Below are positions 6,234 to 7,354 of a stretch of DNA of 7,354 bases, one piece after another. The DNA is taken from the NCBI GenBank assembly GCA_002503395.1, contig DARQ01000069.1, positions 6,518-13,871 of the forward strand. Direction: 5' to 3'. The number at the start of each line of letters is the position of its first letter. Within the stretch, counting starts at the first letter, position 1. Origin of the DNA: Euryarchaeota archaeon UBA60 (GTDB taxonomy: Archaea; Thermoplasmatota; Poseidoniia; Poseidoniales; Poseidoniaceae). The notes under the pieces were generated by a model, which saw only the letters and a list, made by a program, of their open reading frames with translations, was not told the DNA's origin and searched no databases. Made by a program: the position numbers and the translations under genes.

Positions 6234-7354
6234 ATGGAGCGTCTTGCCACCAGAGTAAATTCTGATGATTCTGCATTTGCGGAGAATAAGGCAGTCAACC
6301 TTGCTCTCATCGAACAGTTGCAGGAGCGGCTGGCGACCGCCCGAGCCGGTGGTGGCGGCAAATATGAGGAGCGGCATCGCAGTCGTGGTAAGAATCTGGC
6401 CCGAGAGAGAATCGAGCGTATCATCGACCCAGGAACGGCTTTTCTCGAACTTTCATCCCTAGCGGCTTTCGACCTCTACGACGGCCGGGCGCACAGCGCC
6501 GGACTGGTAACAGGAATCGGTATCGTGCATGGCCGAGAGTGCCTGTTTGTTGCCAACGATGCGACCATCAAGGGTGGCTCATATTACCCGATGACGGTGA
6601 AGAAACACCTTCGCGCCCAAGAGGTCGCCGATACCAATAATCTACCTTGCATCTACCTGGTGGATTCCGGTGGCGCCTTCCTGCCACTGCAGGACGAGGT
6701 CTTTCCAGACAAGGGTCACTTCGGCCGCATCTTCCGCAATCAAGCGGTGATGAGCGGCAAGAAGATACCTCAGATAGCCGCGGTACTAGGCTCCTGTACC
6801 GCCGGTGGTGCCTATGTTCCGGCGATGTCGGACGAATCCATCATCGTCAAGGGAAACGGCACGATCTTCCTCGCCGGACCACCACTGGTCAAGGCCGCTA
6901 CCGGTGAGGTTGTCAGCGCCGAAGAATTGGGAGGAGCTGATGTGCACACCGCTGAATCGGGTGTGGCTGACCACTATGCAGAAGACGAATCTGCGGCGCT
7001 GAAGAAGGTACGAGATATCGTCGAGAATCTGAATACCTCCAGCAAGACAAGACTTGAGGTTCATCCCCCCGAGGAGCCGGCGCACGATGTTGAGGACCTG
7101 ATGGGAATCATTCCCCAAGACAACAGAACACCCTACGATGTCCGAGAGGTAATCGCCAGAGTCGTCGACGGCAGTCGCTTCCACGAATTCAAGCCGCGTT
7201 ATGGCAATACTCTGGTATGCGGATTCGCCCGCATCCACGGCTATCCGGTGGGAATCCTAGCCAATAACGGCATCCTGTTCAGCGAGTCGAGTCTGAAGGG
7301 AACCCACTTCATCGAGATCTGTGGCCAGCGGGGAATTCCCCTGGTGTTCCTACA
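6234..7354 (+). CDS. mccB: Methylcrotonyl-CoA carboxylase carboxyltransferase (beta) subunit, 3'-truncated by the window edge
   Basis: The carboxyltransferase subunit moves CO2 from carboxybiotin to 3-methylcrotonyl-CoA, a step of leucine breakdown in the cytoplasm. It works with a biotinylated alpha subunit not present in this window. The 373 visible residues read through without a stop to the right edge. They follow the mccB/MCCC2 family closely: ERHRSRGKNLARERI (46-60), VANDATIKGGSYYPMTVKKH (106-125), CIYLVDSGGAFLP (139-151), the GSCTAGGAYVPAMSDESI segment (186-203) that helps form the N-domain oxyanion hole, FLAGPPLVKAATGE (212-225), PYDVREVIARVVDGSRF (300-316) and NNGILFSESSLKGTHFI (344-360). 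Family members have about 530-560 residues, so roughly the last third is missing, including the C-domain catalytic glycines. An in-frame TAG at 6219 makes ATG 6234 the only reasonable start; no Shine-Dalgarno site precedes it. A related acyl-CoA carboxylase with another branched substrate (for example geranyl-CoA) is the alternative. Confidence 0.92.
   Translation, partial: MERLATRVNSDDSAFAENKAVNLALIEQLQERLATARAGGGGKYEERHRSRGKNLARERIERIIDPGTAFLELSSLAAFDLYDGRAHSAGLVTGIGIVHGRECLFVANDATIKGGSYYPMTVKKHLRAQEVADTNNLPCIYLVDSGGAFLPLQDEVFPDKGHFGRIFRNQAVMSGKKIPQIAAVLGSCTAGGAYVPAMSDESIIVKGNGTIFLAGPPLVKAATGEVVSAEELGGADVHTAESGVADHYAEDESAALKKVRDIVENLNTSSKTRLEVHPPEEPAHDVEDLMGIIPQDNRTPYDVREVIARVVDGSRFHEFKPRYGNTLVCGFARIHGYPVGILANNGILFSESSLKGTHFIEICGQRGIPLVFL

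Noticed and set aside
5569..6424. Long open frames on the minus strand (5569-6171 and 5885-6424)
   Set aside because: They lie antisense to the well-supported DUF63 and carboxylase genes. Their translations are Arg/Pro/Ser-rich without recognisable motifs, as expected of shadows of GC-rich coding DNA.

Overview
The window reads as a piece of an archaeal chromosome, most likely a euryarchaeal lineage of the Thermoplasmatota (marine group II / Poseidoniales type). Three things point that way: a DUF63 membrane protein, a family known essentially from archaea; a long archaeal FKBP26-like prolyl isomerase; and Shine-Dalgarno sites of the GGAGGTG/GGTGA kind. The lineage is an inference, because there is no rRNA or ribosomal protein to anchor it. 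All five genes lie on the + strand and are densely packed. Two run off the window edges.

Layout: (1) 1-2145 is the 3' part of a large cytochrome c maturation protein, CcmF, which ligates haem onto apocytochrome c outside the cell membrane. (2) About 100 bases later, 2248-3870 encodes a stand-alone amino-group DNA methyltransferase with an N-terminal helix-turn-helix-like domain. It is AT-richer than its neighbours and has no adjacent restriction enzyme, so it looks acquired. (3) After a 75-base spacer full of short hairpins, 3946-4689 encodes an FKBP/SlyD-like peptidyl-prolyl isomerase with a His-rich acidic tail. (4) 22 bases further, and probably in the same transcript, 4712-6055 encodes a multi-pass DUF63 membrane protein of unknown function. 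(5) A 178-base spacer (6056-6233) carries a possible terminator and several inverted repeats, including a perfect 7-bp/3-nt one just before the next start. (6) 6234 to the right edge is the first two thirds of the carboxyltransferase (beta) subunit of methylcrotonyl-CoA carboxylase, a leucine-degradation enzyme.

Functionally this is mostly a collection of housekeeping and accessory genes rather than one obvious system. The FKBP-DUF63 pair is the only convincing operon. CcmF indicates c-type cytochromes and respiration, and MccB indicates heterotrophic amino-acid catabolism; both fit an aerobic, peptide-consuming marine archaeon. I see no CRISPR array, tRNA, rRNA, insertion sequence or phage gene. 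The most unusual signals are the solitary HTH-fused methyltransferase, the strikingly similar short hairpins directly in front of two start codons (3946 and 6234), and the enlarged middle section of CcmF.
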